Shown piece after piece: positions 16,772-26,064 of a stretch of DNA of 64,000 bases (the first letter of the stretch is position 1; every line of letters begins with the position of its first letter). The DNA comes from Chitinophaga sp. MM2321. GTDB lineage: Bacteria > Bacteroidota > Bacteroidia > Chitinophagales > Chitinophagaceae. Position numbers and translations under genes: made by a program. Below the pieces are notes generated by a model. That model had not been told where the DNA came from. It saw only the letters and a list, made by a program, of their open reading frames with translations, and searched no databases. Location: positions 2,046,001-2,110,000 of the forward strand of contig NZ_OZ035533.1 of assembly GCF_964033635.1 (NCBI RefSeq), in the 5' to 3' direction.

Positions 16772-17680
16772 ATGCTTGCAATCAGGAATAATGAGCGATG
16801 TGTGCTTGGTACGGCCGGTCTTGGTGGTATATGGGGCAAAGTAGACCCGAAGGAATCTGTTGACACGATACTCACAGCCCTTGAAGCAGGAATTAATGCA
16901 ATTGATACTGCCCCTGCTTATGGTGATGCAGAAATGTATGTGGGGGAAGCTCTTCGTTTGTGGTCTGGTGAGCGCCCACAACTCAGTACCAAGGTAGGCA
17001 GGCTTAAATCCTACGCAGCTGATGAGGGACGGTACGACTATAGCCATTCCGGTATGCAGCGTAGTGTAGCGCAAAGCCTGGAAACATTGGGTGTACCGCA
17101 ATTGGATATTTTATTTCTGCACGACCCTGATGCCATTCATCCTGCTGAAGTCGAAATGGTAATTGAATCCTTACAAACATTTAAAGCAAAAGGCTATACC
17201 CGCAAAATAGGGGTAGGCGGTAACCCGCCGCTGTGGTTATTGCCCTACCTGAAATCGGGGGTATTTGATGTGTTGATGGAATTTAATAAACTCAACGCAT
17301 GCTCTGCTGTAGCATTGAAAGAGAATCTTCCGTTCTGTATCGATAATAAAATCACCTATTTCGCCGCAAGTCCTTTGAATATGGGCTTACTTGGCAGCAA
17401 TTATGAAAACTTTATAACCAATAACCCGGCATGGCTTAACATAAAATTTGTTGATGCAGCCATAAAGATGAAAAGCATTGCCGACAGGCATGAAATGGCG
17501 CTACATACACTTGCACACAGGTTTCTGCTGTCAATTCCACAGTTGTTTCATATTGTAATCGGAGCATCAAACCGGCAACAACTGAATGATACGCTTAATG
17601 ATTTTAATAACGGAACACTACCGCGCGACATTTTTTTGGAAATAATGAATAATCTCGATAAAACGGAATTACATGCATAA
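16772..17680 (+). CDS. Aldo/keto reductase, likely sugar 1-dehydrogenase
   Basis: Cytoplasmic NAD(P)-dependent TIM-barrel enzyme. The complete AKR tetrad is visible: Asp45 and Tyr50 in INAIDTAPAYG, Lys74 in STKVGR and His117 in LFLHDPD. The branch resembles D-threo-aldose/L-fucose dehydrogenases, which oxidise the anomeric carbon of a free sugar to the lactone. That fits the enolase-type dehydratase that follows and overlaps it by 8 bases. The length of 302 residues is typical. It is the first gene of the plus-strand cluster and lies just behind the palindromic control region. Substrate (L-fucose, L-galactose or similar) is inferred from context only. Confidence 0.88.
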   Translation: MLAIRNNERCVLGTAGLGGIWGKVDPKESVDTILTALEAGINAIDTAPAYGDAEMYVGEALRLWSGERPQLSTKVGRLKSYAADEGRYDYSHSGMQRSVAQSLETLGVPQLDILFLHDPDAIHPAEVEMVIESLQTFKAKGYTRKIGVGGNPPLWLLPYLKSGVFDVLMEFNKLNACSAVALKENLPFCIDNKITYFAASPLNMGLLGSNYENFITNNPAWLNIKFVDAAIKMKSIADRHEMALHTLAHRFLLSIPQLFHIVIGASNRQQLNDTLNDFNNGTLPRDIFLEIMNNLDKTELHA

Positions 17681-18845
17681 AATAGATGAGGAGATTTTCA
17701 ATATAACAAAAGCATATATCAGGATTTTGAAACCGGCAAAGGCTGTTACTCCATTTGAAGATGCAACTATGGGTCCTTTTCACAGTTTCGGAATTGCCAT
17801 GTTGAGTCTTGAAGATGAAAACGGGTTTACAGGAGAAGCACCGGTATTTCATTCTTATAATAATATTTTTGAAAACTGCTTGCTACCAATTTTGTTCCAT
17901 AACAATAACGCTTCTTATGAAACGATGTATTATCGCTTGTATTGGTCGATACGCAATGAAGGTTTCCGTGGGCAGGCGGCAGCTTTAATAGGACAAATAG
18001 ATATTGCCCTTCATGATTTGGCGGCAAAACGGAAAGGATTGCCGCTTCATCAATATCTGAATGCATCGAGGAACCTGGTAAGAGTTTATGGTAGTGGAGG
18101 AGGTACTAATTATTCGCTGAAAGAACTGGAAGCTGAAGTAGTTTTTTTTCTGAGTGCCGGGGTTGATTGTTATAAGATGAAAGTGGGAAAATATTTTGGA
18201 ACGAGGATGAAAGAAGACGTAGATCGTGTGAAATTTGTGAGAAACCTGTTGGGTAAGGATGTAAGACTTGCTGTTGATGCCAATCAGATCTGGAATTGCG
18301 AGCAGGCACGCAAATTTATAGATCTTACAGGTAATGAAAATTTAGCCTGGTTTGAGGAGCCCATACATTCTGCTTCACTCGATCAGATCGCACAACTGTG
18401 TAAAAGCACAACATCAAAAATAGCATATGGTGAATCGGAACGTTCTGCTTTGGTATTCCCTGCATTAGTGAATGCAGGGGTGCGTCATTTACAACCGGTA
18501 CCAACGCAAATAAATGGGGTAAACGAGTGGATGCAGGTTAGGGATCTTGCTGCTAAAGAGGGGATTGAATTTTCGTCAGGTGGTTATTCCTGGGTTACTG
18601 CACCGTTCATTGCTTCTGCAACTGAAGACTGCCAGGTTGAGTACTTATATTCATTGATGGCTGGATTGGAAAAGTATTTTTCTGTTTACCCCAAATTGAA
18701 AAACGGGATGTTTGAACTTTCTGATGTTGAAGGGTTATCCGTTCGGGTTGACTGGGATTATTGTCAGAAGAAAGAGCTGATCGCTGGTTTTCAAAGCTGG
18801 GAAAGTGATCAGGTGGCTCAATATCGTCCGATAGTAAATATGTAA
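17673..18845 (+). CDS. Enolase-superfamily (mandelate racemase/muconate lactonising type) enzyme
   Basis: Cytoplasmic Mg-dependent enzyme that abstracts a proton alpha to a carboxylate, probably as a sugar-acid dehydratase or epimerase. A capping domain (about 1-135) precedes the barrel. Seen are the base motif KMK (Lys168, Lys170) and three metal ligands: Asp202 (AVDANQIW), Glu228 (FEEP) and Glu254 (YGESE). The second half of the usual MR-type site is missing. Where a His-Asp dyad would be expected, the sequence reads LQPVPTQINGV and SSGGYSWVTA. It may therefore use one base only, or catalyse something unusual. It overlaps the aldo/keto reductase by 8 bases, so the two are translationally coupled. 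Confidence 0.85.
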   Translation: MHKIDEEIFNITKAYIRILKPAKAVTPFEDATMGPFHSFGIAMLSLEDENGFTGEAPVFHSYNNIFENCLLPILFHNNNASYETMYYRLYWSIRNEGFRGQAAALIGQIDIALHDLAAKRKGLPLHQYLNASRNLVRVYGSGGGTNYSLKELEAEVVFFLSAGVDCYKMKVGKYFGTRMKEDVDRVKFVRNLLGKDVRLAVDANQIWNCEQARKFIDLTGNENLAWFEEPIHSASLDQIAQLCKSTTSKIAYGESERSALVFPALVNAGVRHLQPVPTQINGVNEWMQVRDLAAKEGIEFSSGGYSWVTAPFIASATEDCQVEYLYSLMAGLEKYFSVYPKLKNGMFELSDVEGLSVRVDWDYCQKKELIAGFQSWESDQVAQYRPIVNM

Positions 18846-18863
18846 CCCTTAATCTTATTTATT

Positions 18864-20417
18864 GTGAACGTAACGATTTCCTGGGTTGATTATCTTGTAT
18901 TACTTGTTTATACTGTTTTGCTTTTGGCTTTTGGTTTTTATATCAGCAAAAAGCAAAGCGGTGATATTTTTTTGGGAGGAAGGTCGCTTAAATGGTGGCA
19001 GATCGGTTTTTCACTTTTTAGCGCCAATGCGGGCCCTACGATGTTGATCGGTTTTGCGAGTATTGGTTTTTCGCAAGGTGTAGTAGGGAGCAATTTCGAA
19101 TGGCTTGCCTGGATATTCCTGATGTTGTTGGCTATGTTTTTTCTGCCGCATTACATGGCAACCAGGGTAACTACGGTGCCACAATTCCTGTTGCTGCGTT
19201 TTGGAAAACGGTCGTATAATTTTCTTATCATTTACAGTTTATTGTCTATTTTGTTTGTATGGCTGGGTAGTGCTATGTATGCAGGGGGACTTATCATCTC
19301 ACAGATATTTGATTGGCCGTTGATGAAATCGGTTATCATTGTTGCTGTAATTGCGGCCAGCTTTACTTCAATAGGAGGATTGAAAGCAGTGGTACGTACC
19401 GGTATTTTTCAATCGCTCATCATTATCACCTCTTCCATTATTCTTACTTTTTTAGCATTGAAAAAAATCGGTGGAGTGCAGGCTTTTGTAAGTGCGGTGC
19501 CGGCTGATTACTGGAAACTGTTTCGCCCTGCTTCTGATCCGGAGTATTCATGGATCGCTATCCTGGCCGGTTATCCCGTTGTTGCCATTTATTATTGGTG
19601 TGCCGACCAAACCATTGTGCAGAAAGTATTGGCGGCAAAAGATCTGAAAGAAGGACAATATGGCGCCATGTTTATTGCGGTACTTAAAATAATCATGCCG
19701 CTGATTTTTATTTTTCCGGGCATTATGTGCTTTGTCTTGTTTAAAGAAACAGCGCAACCTGATAATGCATACATCACGCTTGTGACACAGCTGATGCCGC
19801 ATGGTCTGCTGGGTTTGTGTATTGCTGCGCTGATTGCTGCATTGATTGATACCGTGTCGTCCGGTCTGAATTCGTTCAGTACGGTTTTTACACTCGATGT
19901 AGTAGCACAATTTAAAGTGATGAATGAAAGCGACAAACGGAAAATGGGCAAATGGCTTACCTGGGTAGCTGCAACACTGGGGGGTTGTATTGCTTTCCTC
20001 TACTCACATTCAGGTAAGAATTTTTTTGAATTAAGCCAGGGTTTGGTATCGATACTGGCACCTCCTTTATCCGTTGTTTTTTTAGCTGGTATTATGTGGA
20101 AACGTGTTAACAGCATTGCAGCAGAAACAGTTTTATATGGCGGAGGCCTGATCTCCCTTCTGATTGGTTTGTGTCATGTGCTGGGTTATCCTTACAAAGG
20201 TTTCTGGCCACATTTTTTGATTTTGTCTGTTTATTTGTTTTTATCTTTTTCATTTGTAATCGTATTGGTAACATTGTTTACCAAGCCAAATGAGCGGCAG
20301 TCGCTTCCATCATTGGTGGAAACCAACAGGCAGGCAGGACATCAACCCAAAGCGGTTTGGATAAGATGGGCCTTGCTGGCTGCTGTAATGGGGGCTATCT
20401 ATTTTATATTCCGTTAA
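18864..20417 (+). CDS. Sodium:solute symporter (SSS family), probable sugar importer
   Basis: Inner-membrane Na+-coupled transporter of the SSS/SGLT family. The protein is hydrophobic throughout, with about 13-14 helices. It includes the early motif GGRSLKWWQIGFSLFSANAGP, shared with SGLT-type sugar transporters. ALIDTVSSGLNSFSTVFTLDV in the second half corresponds to the Na+-site helix. The start is GTG at 18864, which places the first helix (VDYLVLLVYTVLLLAFGFYI) at the expected position. Length is 517 residues. It lies 18 bases after the enolase-family gene. Together with the MFS porter three genes on, it gives the cluster two independent importers, perhaps for two related sugars. Confidence 0.9.
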   Translation: MNVTISWVDYLVLLVYTVLLLAFGFYISKKQSGDIFLGGRSLKWWQIGFSLFSANAGPTMLIGFASIGFSQGVVGSNFEWLAWIFLMLLAMFFLPHYMATRVTTVPQFLLLRFGKRSYNFLIIYSLLSILFVWLGSAMYAGGLIISQIFDWPLMKSVIIVAVIAASFTSIGGLKAVVRTGIFQSLIIITSSIILTFLALKKIGGVQAFVSAVPADYWKLFRPASDPEYSWIAILAGYPVVAIYYWCADQTIVQKVLAAKDLKEGQYGAMFIAVLKIIMPLIFIFPGIMCFVLFKETAQPDNAYITLVTQLMPHGLLGLCIAALIAALIDTVSSGLNSFSTVFTLDVVAQFKVMNESDKRKMGKWLTWVAATLGGCIAFLYSHSGKNFFELSQGLVSILAPPLSVVFLAGIMWKRVNSIAAETVLYGGGLISLLIGLCHVLGYPYKGFWPHFLILSVYLFLSFSFVIVLVTLFTKPNERQSLPSLVETNRQAGHQPKAVWIRWALLAAVMGAIYFIFR

Positions 20418-20435
20418 CGATATTAATCATTTAAG

Positions 20436-21251
20436 ATGGAGATTCTTTTCTTCTGCCCTCGATGGGGAAGTGAAAATTTAAGTTGGGATATTTTTTGTGA
20501 AAAAGCAAAAGATGAGGGGTTTGATGGTGTTGAAGCAGCCATCCCTTTTGAACCTGAGTTAAAAGATGAAGTACTGAAGGCCCTCACAAAACATAGTCTG
20601 CAATTGATTGGGCAGTATTATCAATCTTTTGAAAAGAATTTTGCGGAGCATAAGACCAGTTATGAAAAACATCTGGCAAACCTTCTTAGTGTAAAGCCGC
20701 TGAAGATTGATGCCCAAACGGGTAAGGATTATTTTACAATAGCGCAGAATAAAATACTCTTTGACCTGGCAACAAAAATGTCATTAGAAAGCGGCATCCC
20801 TATTGCGCATGAAACACACCGGAATAAGGCTTTATTTGCAGCACATAGTACGGAAAAAATATTGCAGGAAATACCTGGTTTAACCATTACCGCCGATTTT
20901 TCTCACTGGTGTAATGTGGCGGAAAGCTTATTGGAGGATCAGGAGGACGCAATGGATCTGGCTTGTAAGCATGCTATACATATTCATGCACGGGTGGGGT
21001 ACGAGCAGGGGCCACAGATTAACGATCCCCGTGCGCCGGAATGGGAAAAACAACTCAACGCCCATTTAGAATGGTGGGATTGTATAATAAAGCAACAGCG
21101 ACAGCAAGGGGCATTAAAAATGACTATTACGCCGGAGTTTGGACCAATACCTTATATGCAGACATTGCCTTTTTCGCAAACACCTGTTGCCAGCCAGTGG
21201 GATATTAATGTTTACATGATGCAGTTGTTAAAGCGGCGGTATCAGCAATAA
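20436..21251 (+). CDS. Sugar phosphate isomerase/epimerase-like TIM-barrel protein
   Basis: AP-endonuclease-2/xylose-isomerase-like barrel, 271 residues, with no signal peptide (start MEILFFCPRWG), so cytoplasmic. Conserved acidic and histidine metal ligands are probably in GIPIAHETHRN, LTITADFSHW, AIHIHARVGYEQGP and MTITPEFGP. The family includes sugar isomerases, epimerases and lyases, and exact chemistry cannot be read from sequence. Its place between two transporters suggests it converts the imported sugar or its acid. Confidence 0.82.
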   Translation: MEILFFCPRWGSENLSWDIFCEKAKDEGFDGVEAAIPFEPELKDEVLKALTKHSLQLIGQYYQSFEKNFAEHKTSYEKHLANLLSVKPLKIDAQTGKDYFTIAQNKILFDLATKMSLESGIPIAHETHRNKALFAAHSTEKILQEIPGLTITADFSHWCNVAESLLEDQEDAMDLACKHAIHIHARVGYEQGPQINDPRAPEWEKQLNAHLEWWDCIIKQQRQQGALKMTITPEFGPIPYMQTLPFSQTPVASQWDINVYMMQLLKRRYQQ

Positions 21252-21269
21252 CTAATTAATAGTTTACGC

Positions 21270-22652
21270 ATGGAAACAATTTCAGCATTAACAAATGCGG
21301 CGGTTCGGCCAGCAGTAAAATTTAATGCTTCCTATATATTTTTAGTCAGCATGGTTTCTGCATTGGGTGGATTGTTATTTGGATTTGATACGGCTATTAT
21401 TTCCGGTGCTATCAATTTTATTGAACCCTATTTTAAGTTGAACGAATACTCGTTGGGTTGGGCAGTAAGTTGCATTTTGGTTGGCTGTGTAATTGGTGCG
21501 GCTATTGCCGGAAAACTGTGTGATTTGTGGGGTAGGAAGAAAACCTTACTTCTATGTGGATTTTTATTTGCGGTTACAGGTATTGGTACTGCTATGGCAC
21601 ATTCATTAACAGTGTTTGTGTTTTTTAGAATAGCAGGTGGTTTGGCTGTAGGAACTGCTGCTATGGCGGCGCCCATGTATATTGCTGAAACGGTGCCTGC
21701 CGCTTTACGCGGAAGAATGGTTTCGCTTTATCAGTTGGCAATTGTTTTTGGAATATTGCTGGCCTACTTCTCCAATTATTTATTAGCCGATGCAGGTGAA
21801 AATAACTGGCGTTGGATGTTTGCCTCCCAGGTATTACCATCAGCGTTGTTCTTTGGCTTTATGTTTTTAGTACCCGAATCACCACGATGGTTGATAAAAA
21901 TGGAGCGAAAAAATGAGGCCACAGTTATTTTAACAAAAGTTGGAGGAACGGAGTACAGCAACCTGGAGTTAGCAGCAATTGAAGAAAGTTTTCAGCATGA
22001 GCATAAAGAAAAATTTACTGATTTATGGCTTCCTGCTTTTCGCCCCCTGCTATGGATGGGGATTATTATTGCCATTTTTCAACAGGTTACAGGCATCAAT
22101 GCCATCTTATATTATGCGCCGGAAATAATAAAAAAAACAGGTGTAAACAATGAAAATGCTTTGCTGCAAACCATTGGTATTGGAATCATTATGGCGATGT
22201 TTACCCTGGTAGCCATTTGGCTGGTTGATAGAGCGGGTAGGAAAATTTTATTGCAGATTGGTTGTGCTGTAATGGGGCTTTCGCTTATAGGCGTAGCGAC
22301 TTGCTTTCATTTCCGGTATTTTGATAATTACCTGGTGCTATTGTTCCTGATGCTGTATATAGCAGGTTTTTCAGCCAGCCTGGGGGCAGTAACATGGGTC
22401 ATTCTTTCTGAAATATTTCCCAACCGCATCAGGGGCCTGGCATTATCAGTAAGTACCTTGTTGTTATGGATAGCCGATTTTGCTGCAAGTTTTACATTCC
22501 CCATTCTAAATGAAAAATTTGGCGTAGAAATAACGCTGCTCATCTTTTCGACATTATGTATTATTTATTATATCTACATCAACCAAAAAATTCCGGAAAC
22601 AAAAGGGAAGACATTAGAAGAGTTGGAAAAGATGCTGGTGAAATCTTCCTGA
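21270..22652 (+). CDS. MFS sugar porter (XylE/GalP type)
   Basis: Twelve-helix proton-coupled sugar importer of 460 residues. Signatures seen are GLLFGFDTAIISGA in helix 1, the loop motif DLWGRKKT, the mid-loop PESPRWLIK, the sugar-site helix QQVTGINAILYYAPEI, the second loop DRAGRK, and the C-terminal PETKGKTLEELE. These identify the sugar-porter subfamily that carries monosaccharides such as xylose, galactose, glucose, fucose or rhamnose analogues. It lies 18 bases after the TIM-barrel gene, in the same operon. Confidence 0.94.
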   Translation: METISALTNAAVRPAVKFNASYIFLVSMVSALGGLLFGFDTAIISGAINFIEPYFKLNEYSLGWAVSCILVGCVIGAAIAGKLCDLWGRKKTLLLCGFLFAVTGIGTAMAHSLTVFVFFRIAGGLAVGTAAMAAPMYIAETVPAALRGRMVSLYQLAIVFGILLAYFSNYLLADAGENNWRWMFASQVLPSALFFGFMFLVPESPRWLIKMERKNEATVILTKVGGTEYSNLELAAIEESFQHEHKEKFTDLWLPAFRPLLWMGIIIAIFQQVTGINAILYYAPEIIKKTGVNNENALLQTIGIGIIMAMFTLVAIWLVDRAGRKILLQIGCAVMGLSLIGVATCFHFRYFDNYLVLLFLMLYIAGFSASLGAVTWVILSEIFPNRIRGLALSVSTLLLWIADFAASFTFPILNEKFGVEITLLIFSTLCIIYYIYINQKIPETKGKTLEELEKMLVKSS

Positions 22653-22697
22653 AACCATACTATAAAAAGATCTCTATTTGTCGCTCAAACTTTTTTT

Positions 22698-23573
22698 ATG
22701 AAAAATCCGTCACAATTTGTTATCAATGGTAACCTCAGTTCTGAAAACACACAGTTCTACAAGGAATACGGCTATTTAATTGCTCAGGGTCTTGTTTCAC
22801 CCGATGAAATCGACAAGTTAAGAAGGGATACCGTAAAGATATTCAGGGGCGAATATGGTGTAATGGAAGGATTGATGCCTGTTGCAGCCGATGAAACAGA
22901 TGCCGATGTATTGAAAAAGTATGTGGCTATTCATTTTCCGCATAAAATTTCTCCGGTGATTAAAGACTTCCTGACGCAGGGGAAGATAGTAGACGTGTTG
23001 ACAAATATAGTAAGCCCCAATGTGAAATGCATGCAAAGTATGTTGTTTGTGAAAGGACCCGGTAAGGCCGGTCAGGCCTGGCACCAGGATGAATTTTACA
23101 TTCCTACAAGGGATAAATCATTAATTGGTGTATGGATCGCTATTGACGATGCTTCTATTGAAAACGGATGTTTATGGATTATCCCCGGCAGCCACAAACC
23201 CGGTTACATCATGCCAAGGGTGGACAATGATAGTAATGAATATGCTGATGTTGATACGATTGATGTGAGTAGTTATAAGCAGGAGGAAATCATTCCTGTT
23301 GAAGTAAAGAGCGGTTCAGTTATATTCTTTAATGGATATTTGTTGCACAGCTCCATGCGCAATAAAACAACCGCAAATTTCCGTACGGCATTGGTGAATC
23401 ATTACATGAGTGCTGAAAGCATGCTACCCTGGGATCAGGATGGAAAACTACCTTCAACAGAAGATATGAGAGATATTGTGATGATAGCAGGTACTGATCC
23501 ATATTCCGCCAAACCCATTACAGATATGAACAAGCCATACTTAAGACCAGAAGTGCTTATTATTAAAAAGTAG
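22698..23573 (+). CDS. Phytanoyl-CoA dioxygenase (PhyH)-family Fe(II)/2-oxoglutarate oxygenase
   Basis: Cytoplasmic non-haem iron oxygenase of 291 residues. The iron triad is His129 and Asp131 (AWHQDEFY) plus His217 (NGYLLHSSM). Arg229 (NFRTALVNHY) should bind 2-oxoglutarate. The PhyH-type double-stranded beta-helix covers about residues 20-275. PhyH members hydroxylate a wide range of small molecules. In a sugar cluster, one attractive role is oxidative removal of an O-alkyl group or hydroxylation of a modified sugar, but that is inference. It sits between the MFS porter and the mutarotase, 18 bases before the latter. Confidence 0.88.
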   Translation: MKNPSQFVINGNLSSENTQFYKEYGYLIAQGLVSPDEIDKLRRDTVKIFRGEYGVMEGLMPVAADETDADVLKKYVAIHFPHKISPVIKDFLTQGKIVDVLTNIVSPNVKCMQSMLFVKGPGKAGQAWHQDEFYIPTRDKSLIGVWIAIDDASIENGCLWIIPGSHKPGYIMPRVDNDSNEYADVDTIDVSSYKQEEIIPVEVKSGSVIFFNGYLLHSSMRNKTTANFRTALVNHYMSAESMLPWDQDGKLPSTEDMRDIVMIAGTDPYSAKPITDMNKPYLRPEVLIIKK

Positions 23574-23591
23574 ACAACGAAAAGAAACGTT

Positions 23592-24038
23592 ATGAAAAAA
23601 ATAATTTTCTTCCTGCTTGCCGGTGCCACGCTGGCTGCAACCGCGTTGATAACTGGATGTACTCAAAAACAGGTTGAGGTGAAAAAAGTACAGGAGTTTG
23701 AGGACAGGGTTTTTGTTGTAAACATTGTACATGATTCATTGAAATTAAAAGCGTACCTCAATTATCACAAACAGGTATGGCCGCAGGTGGAAGCCGGATT
23801 TAAAAAAGCAGGGTACAGGAAAATTGTGCTCTACCGGTACGACTATTTATTGGTAATGAAGATTACAGTGCCTGTTGGTGCTGATTTAGGAGAAATGGGT
23901 AAACTGGCTGAAGCATCTGATCCACGTTGTGCAGCATGGAATAAATTAATGAATACTTATCAGCAAGGTGTACAGGGAACATTACCTGGACAAACATGGG
24001 TTGAAGCAAAACCGTTTTACCAGTTTAGCAGACCATAA
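23592..24038 (+). CDS. L-rhamnose/L-fucose mutarotase-like lipoprotein (RhaM/DUF718 family)
   Basis: Small dimeric alpha/beta-barrel protein that interconverts anomers of deoxy-sugars. The first 23 residues are a signal peptide with lipobox LITGC (Cys23 lipidated), so this copy should be anchored in an envelope membrane rather than being cytoplasmic like E. coli RhaM. The catalytic region LNYHKQVWPQVEAGFKKAGY contains His59, which corresponds to the family's YxxxH(xx)VWP signature. The C-terminal EASDPRCAAWNKLMNTYQQ is also typical. Length is 148 residues, about 105 without signal and linker. It points to a 6-deoxyhexose such as fucose or rhamnose as the substrate of the cluster. Confidence 0.87.
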   Translation: MKKIIFFLLAGATLAATALITGCTQKQVEVKKVQEFEDRVFVVNIVHDSLKLKAYLNYHKQVWPQVEAGFKKAGYRKIVLYRYDYLLVMKITVPVGADLGEMGKLAEASDPRCAAWNKLMNTYQQGVQGTLPGQTWVEAKPFYQFSRP

Positions 24039-24089
24039 GAATAAATAGTAAAGCAATTTTATCGTGATTCAAATTTATAAGCTACTTGT

Positions 24090-26024
24090 ATGAAAATCGT
24101 TTTTCAAATTATAATGTTTTGGATGATTAGTGTGGGTGTTTGTGCGCAAAGTAACCTGGTCAATAAGAATAAACCTGTTCATAAAGAATATTATGTATCG
24201 GTAAGTGGTAATGATACAAACGATGGAAGTAAAACAAAACCCTTTAAAACCATTTCAGCAGCCGCCAATGTAGCTATGCCGGGCGATGTAATTACCGTTC
24301 ATGCAGGTGTGTACCGGGAGCAGATCGCACCTCCGCGTGGAGGTAATTCCGAAAATGAGCGGATCGTTTACCAGGCGGGCAAAGGAGAGAAAGTAGAGAT
24401 TAAAGGATCTGAAATTATAAAGGGTTGGGAAAAAACAGGTAATGATACCTGGGTAGTAAAAATTCCCAATAGCTTCTTTGGGAAATTTAATCCCTTTGAT
24501 GATTTGATCCGTGGGGATTGGTATTCAGGCGGCAAGTTTCATACGGGGGCTGTGTACCTGAATGGTGACTGGTTGATGGAATCATTAAAGAAGGATGACG
24601 TGATGCGTCCGGCCAATGAAAAAGATCCGCTATGGTGTGCTAGTGTAGATGCTGCTACCACTACGATTTGGGCGCAGTTTAAAAATACAGACCCCAACAA
24701 AGAAACCGTCGAGATTAATGTGCGTCAAAAGGTTTTTTATCCGGAGCAACCATTTACCAATTTCATAATGGTTAGGGGCTTTATTATGCAGCATGCTGCT
24801 ACCAACTGGGCGCCGCCTACCGCAGAGCAAATGGGATTGATTGGCACTAATTGGAGCAGGGGCTGGATTATTGAGAACAACATTGTTCAATATTCTAAAT
24901 GTGTCGGTATATCATTGGGTAAGTATGGTGATGAATACAACAACAAAAATACCGAATCGGCAGAAGGCTATGTAGGCACTATCAACAGGGCATTGAAGTT
25001 TGGATGGAATAAGGGAACTATTGGCGGTCATTTGGTACGCAACAACAGCATTGCATATTGTGAACAAACTGGTATTGTGGGTAGCATGGGTTGTGCATTC
25101 AGCACTGTTGAAGGCAATATCATTCACGATATCCATATAAGAAGATTGTTTGGTGGAGCAGAAATGGCAGGCATTAAATTTCATGGCGCTGTGGATGTGG
25201 TTATCCGTAATAACCAAATCTATCGGACTGCTTTGGGTATCTGGTTGGATTGGATGGCGCAAGGCGTGCAGGTAAAGAATAATCTGATGTATGATAACCT
25301 GGATCGTGATCTCTTTTTAGAGGTGAATCATGGGCCTATGCTTGTGAGCAATAATATTTTTCTCTCTAAAAACAGTTTGCTGATGAATTCGAGCGGAGCT
25401 GCATTTGTACATAACATTTTTGCGGGAAATATGGAAGTTGTATCCTACGATGCTCGTCTGACACCTTACCACAAAGCTCATTCTACCTATGTAGCCGCAT
25501 TGCACGATAATCCCGGCGGTGATATTCAGTTCGTCAATAACTTATTTGTGAATGGCGCTAATGCAGGTCAGTATAAGAAAAGTATTTTACCAGTGGTGTT
25601 TCACGGAAATGTATATACGAAAGGAGCTATCAGAGCTGTGTCCGGTAATAAGCAAAGAAGTTTTGGTGAAATAAGCGCGGAAGCAAAAAAGAAAATTGCA
25701 AATGTGCAGGACAAGGATGCCATGGAAGATACTTTTATAGCGGATGAAAATTTTGATGCAGGTGCAAGGCTGGTAGCAGAAGGGGATAAAATGTACCTGG
25801 AAATTGCACTGGACAAAAAATGGCTGACTGCGCAAAAAAGGAACATGGTAACCACCGGATCTTTGAGCAATGCCATTATTCCCGATTTACCTTTTGAAAA
25901 TACGGATGGATCTCCGTTGAAGATCGATGTTGACTATTCAGGGAATAAACGCAGTGCGGGTAATCCATCGCCTGGCGCGGTTGAAATCATTAAGAATGGA
26001 AAACAACGGATCAGAGTATGGTAG
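24090..26024 (+). CDS. Secreted right-handed parallel beta-helix protein, putative glycosidase or lyase
   Basis: Signal peptide (about residues 1-20, ISVGVCAQS), then a DUF1565-type opening YYVSVSGNDTNDGSKTKPFK and a solenoid of short beta-strand repeats with many Asn turns (IIENNIVQYSKC, HLVRNNSIAYCEQTG, VVIRNNQIYR, VQVKNNLMYDN, MLVSNNIFLS). This is the pectate-lyase/rhamnogalacturonase-like fold. The layout resembles GH141, a family that includes an alpha-L-fucosidase, which would suit the mutarotase next door. Membership cannot be proved by eye. At 644 residues it is a single-domain enzyme acting outside the cytoplasm. Confidence 0.75.
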   Translation: MKIVFQIIMFWMISVGVCAQSNLVNKNKPVHKEYYVSVSGNDTNDGSKTKPFKTISAAANVAMPGDVITVHAGVYREQIAPPRGGNSENERIVYQAGKGEKVEIKGSEIIKGWEKTGNDTWVVKIPNSFFGKFNPFDDLIRGDWYSGGKFHTGAVYLNGDWLMESLKKDDVMRPANEKDPLWCASVDAATTTIWAQFKNTDPNKETVEINVRQKVFYPEQPFTNFIMVRGFIMQHAATNWAPPTAEQMGLIGTNWSRGWIIENNIVQYSKCVGISLGKYGDEYNNKNTESAEGYVGTINRALKFGWNKGTIGGHLVRNNSIAYCEQTGIVGSMGCAFSTVEGNIIHDIHIRRLFGGAEMAGIKFHGAVDVVIRNNQIYRTALGIWLDWMAQGVQVKNNLMYDNLDRDLFLEVNHGPMLVSNNIFLSKNSLLMNSSGAAFVHNIFAGNMEVVSYDARLTPYHKAHSTYVAALHDNPGGDIQFVNNLFVNGANAGQYKKSILPVVFHGNVYTKGAIRAVSGNKQRSFGEISAEAKKKIANVQDKDAMEDTFIADENFDAGARLVAEGDKMYLEIALDKKWLTAQKRNMVTTGSLSNAIIPDLPFENTDGSPLKIDVDYSGNKRSAGNPSPGAVEIIKNGKQRIRVW

Positions 26025-26064
26025 GTTTACGCAAGTAATGTGTTTTAATTGAAAAGAATTATTT

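Noticed and set aside
16580..17101. Minus-strand open frame of 173 codons in the regulatory gap
   Set aside because: Most of it overlaps the aldo/keto reductase gene, and the rest is AT-rich with no recognisable domain.
18846..23591. Four intergenic gaps of exactly 18 bases in the sugar cluster
   Set aside because: The spacer sequences share only A/T richness; the equal length looks like coincidence or a general preference for short gaps.
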